Source: a bacterium (lineage in GTDB: Bacteria; Sumerlaeota; Sumerlaeia; MVZB01). Taken from it: 13,659 bases of DNA. Every line of letters begins with the position of its first letter. Positions within the stretch are counted from its first letter, which is position 1. A program made the position numbers and the translations under genes. The stretch spans positions 1 to 13,659 of the forward strand of contig JAMCWS010000280.1 in assembly GCA_023480605.1 (NCBI GenBank). The letters are read 5' to 3'. Positions 12,698-13,659 of the stretch are shown piece after piece. The notes below the pieces were generated by a model, which was not told the origin of the DNA, ran no database searches, and worked only from the letters and a program-made list of their open reading frames with translations.

Positions 12698-13659
12698 ATG
12701 AGCCAATCTTTCGTCGATTACGCGCGCATTTATGTCAAGGCGGGAGCCGGCGGCAACGGTTGCCTGTCCTTCCGCCGCGAGAAATACGTCCCGCACGGCG
12801 GCCCCGACGGCGGCGATGGCGGCGATGGCGGCTCGGTCTGGCTCGAGGCCTCGCGCGAACTGACCATCCTGATCGACCTGAAGATGAAGCCCATGCTGCG
12901 CGCCGAACGCGGCCATCACGGCGAGGGCAAGAACAAGACCGGCCGCACCGGGCGCGACCTGGTCATTCGCGTGCCCCAGGGCACGGTGGTCAGCGCCGAA
13001 GACGGCGCCCCGCTGGCCGACCTCGTCGCCGATGGCCAGCGCTACCTGGCCGCCGCCGGCGGCAAGGGGGGCGCCGGCAACCAGCACTACGCCACCCCCA
13101 CCAACCAGGCGCCGCGCAAATTCAAAAAAGGGGAGCCGGGCCAGGAACGCCCTCTGATCCTGGAACTCAAACTTATCGCCCAGGCGGGGCTGATCGGCCT
13201 GCCCAACGCCGGCAAGTCGACCTTGCTGGCCCACCTGACCCATGCCACGCCGCGCATCGCCCCTTACCCCTTCACAACGCTGCACCCCAACCTCGGAGTG
13301 ATGGAGATCGATGCGCTGCGCCGCGTGACGCTGGCCGACATCCCCGGCCTGATCGAAGGCGCATCGGCCGGCGCCGGCCTGGGTGATCGTTTCCTGCGCC
13401 ACATCGAGCGCACCGGGCTGCTCGTTCATCTGGTCGCTCCGCCGGAGCCGTCGACTCGATCCGAAGACCGCGAGCCGGCCACGTCCGCGGCCGAGGCGGT
13501 CGCCGACCGGGCCGAGGCGGTCGCCGACCGGGCCGAGACGCTGGCCGACCGGGCCGAGGCGGTCGCCTACGCCTACGATCTTGTCCGTCGCGAACTGGAG
13601 GCATACAGCCCGGCGCTGGCCGCCAAGTCCGAGATGGTCGTGCTCACCAAGATTGACCG
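12698..13659 (+). CDS. obg: Obg/CgtA GTPase, cut by the right edge, with a repeat insertion in its G domain
   Basis: Obg is a ribosome-associated GTPase acting in large-subunit assembly and stress control. Residues 1-158 are the Obg fold, with the glycine-rich GGDGGDGG segment (38-45). The G domain follows: G1 GLPNAGKST (167-175), a G2 Thr in FTTLHPNLG (193-194), G3 DIPG (214-217) and G4 TKID (317-320) at the edge of the window. Between G3 and G4 lies an insertion of about 30 residues (264-293) built from a 7-residue repeat, AEAVADR, in three and a half copies. The strand before it reads LVHLVAPPE, where Obg proteins normally have LVHVVD. The start at 12698 begins the standard N-terminus (FVDYARIYVKAGAGGNG). 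The C-terminal OCT region is outside the window. Confidence 0.95.
   Translation, partial: MSQSFVDYARIYVKAGAGGNGCLSFRREKYVPHGGPDGGDGGDGGSVWLEASRELTILIDLKMKPMLRAERGHHGEGKNKTGRTGRDLVIRVPQGTVVSAEDGAPLADLVADGQRYLAAAGGKGGAGNQHYATPTNQAPRKFKKGEPGQERPLILELKLIAQAGLIGLPNAGKSTLLAHLTHATPRIAPYPFTTLHPNLGVMEIDALRRVTLADIPGLIEGASAGAGLGDRFLRHIERTGLLVHLVAPPEPSTRSEDREPATSAAEAVADRAEAVADRAETLADRAEAVAYAYDLVRRELEAYSPALAAKSEMVVLTKID
13493..13567 (+). repeat. 21-bp in-frame tandem repeat inside obg
   Basis: Units start at 13493, 13514 and 13535 (21 bp each), with a partial fourth copy at 13556-13567. Units 1 and 2 are identical; unit 3 differs at three positions (GAGACGCTG in place of GAGGCGGTC). Each unit encodes a heptapeptide (E-A-V-A-D-R-A register), so copy-number changes keep the reading frame. 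Confidence 0.9.

Noticed and set aside
12807..12835. GGCGAT-type tandem repeat in obg
   Set aside because: It encodes the normal glycine-rich GGDGGDGG segment of the Obg fold, so it is not a new insertion.
12455..13429. 324-codon minus-strand frame
   Set aside because: It is antisense to obg, which has clear G motifs.

Overview
The window is high-GC, gene-dense bacterial DNA. It carries three formylglycine-type sulfatase genes, a large exported glycoside-hydrolase-like protein with an F5/8 type C (discoidin) domain, and short operons on alternating strands. Sulfatase abundance of this kind is typical of the Planctomycetota-Verrucomicrobiota-Lentisphaerota group and related uncultured phyla that degrade sulfated glycans. 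This placement rests on gene content only; there is no rRNA or other strong marker here.

Layout, left to right. (1) At 1-3225 on the minus strand, a likely two-gene operon: the glycoside-hydrolase-like protein first, then a Tat-exported sulfatase that runs off the left edge. (2) At 3226-3623, a divergent spacer with an imperfect direct repeat and a doubtful small ORF. (3) At 3624-5345 plus, a multi-membrane GT-C glycosyltransferase whose last 73 codons run antisense through the next gene. (4) At 5126-6479 minus, a two-gene unit of a tandem ACT-domain protein and a double-domain UspA-like stress protein. (5) At 6746-6928, a promoter and a tRNA-Leu(CAG). (6) At 6981-10815, two divergent complete sulfatase genes, the left one without a visible leader and the right one Tat-exported with an additional C-terminal beta-rich region. 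(7) At 10816-11064, a convergent spacer holding two short perfect palindromes. (8) At 11065-12438 minus, a protein that joins a pentapeptide-repeat beta-helix, a J domain and a TPR-like C-terminus. (9) At 12698 to the right edge, the GTPase Obg, which has an in-frame heptad tandem repeat inserted inside its G domain.

How the genes fit together. The sulfatases and the glycoside-hydrolase-like protein point to degradation of a sulfated, probably galactose- or glucose-containing polysaccharide outside the cytoplasm. The ACT/UspA pair looks like a small ligand-sensing and stress unit. Obg and the pentapeptide/J/TPR protein share a divergent promoter region containing a 19-bp near-perfect palindrome. 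The least ordinary items are the pentapeptide-J-TPR fusion, the Obg G-domain repeat insertion, and the palindromes in the intergenic spaces. No CRISPR array, transposase, integrase or phage gene was seen.
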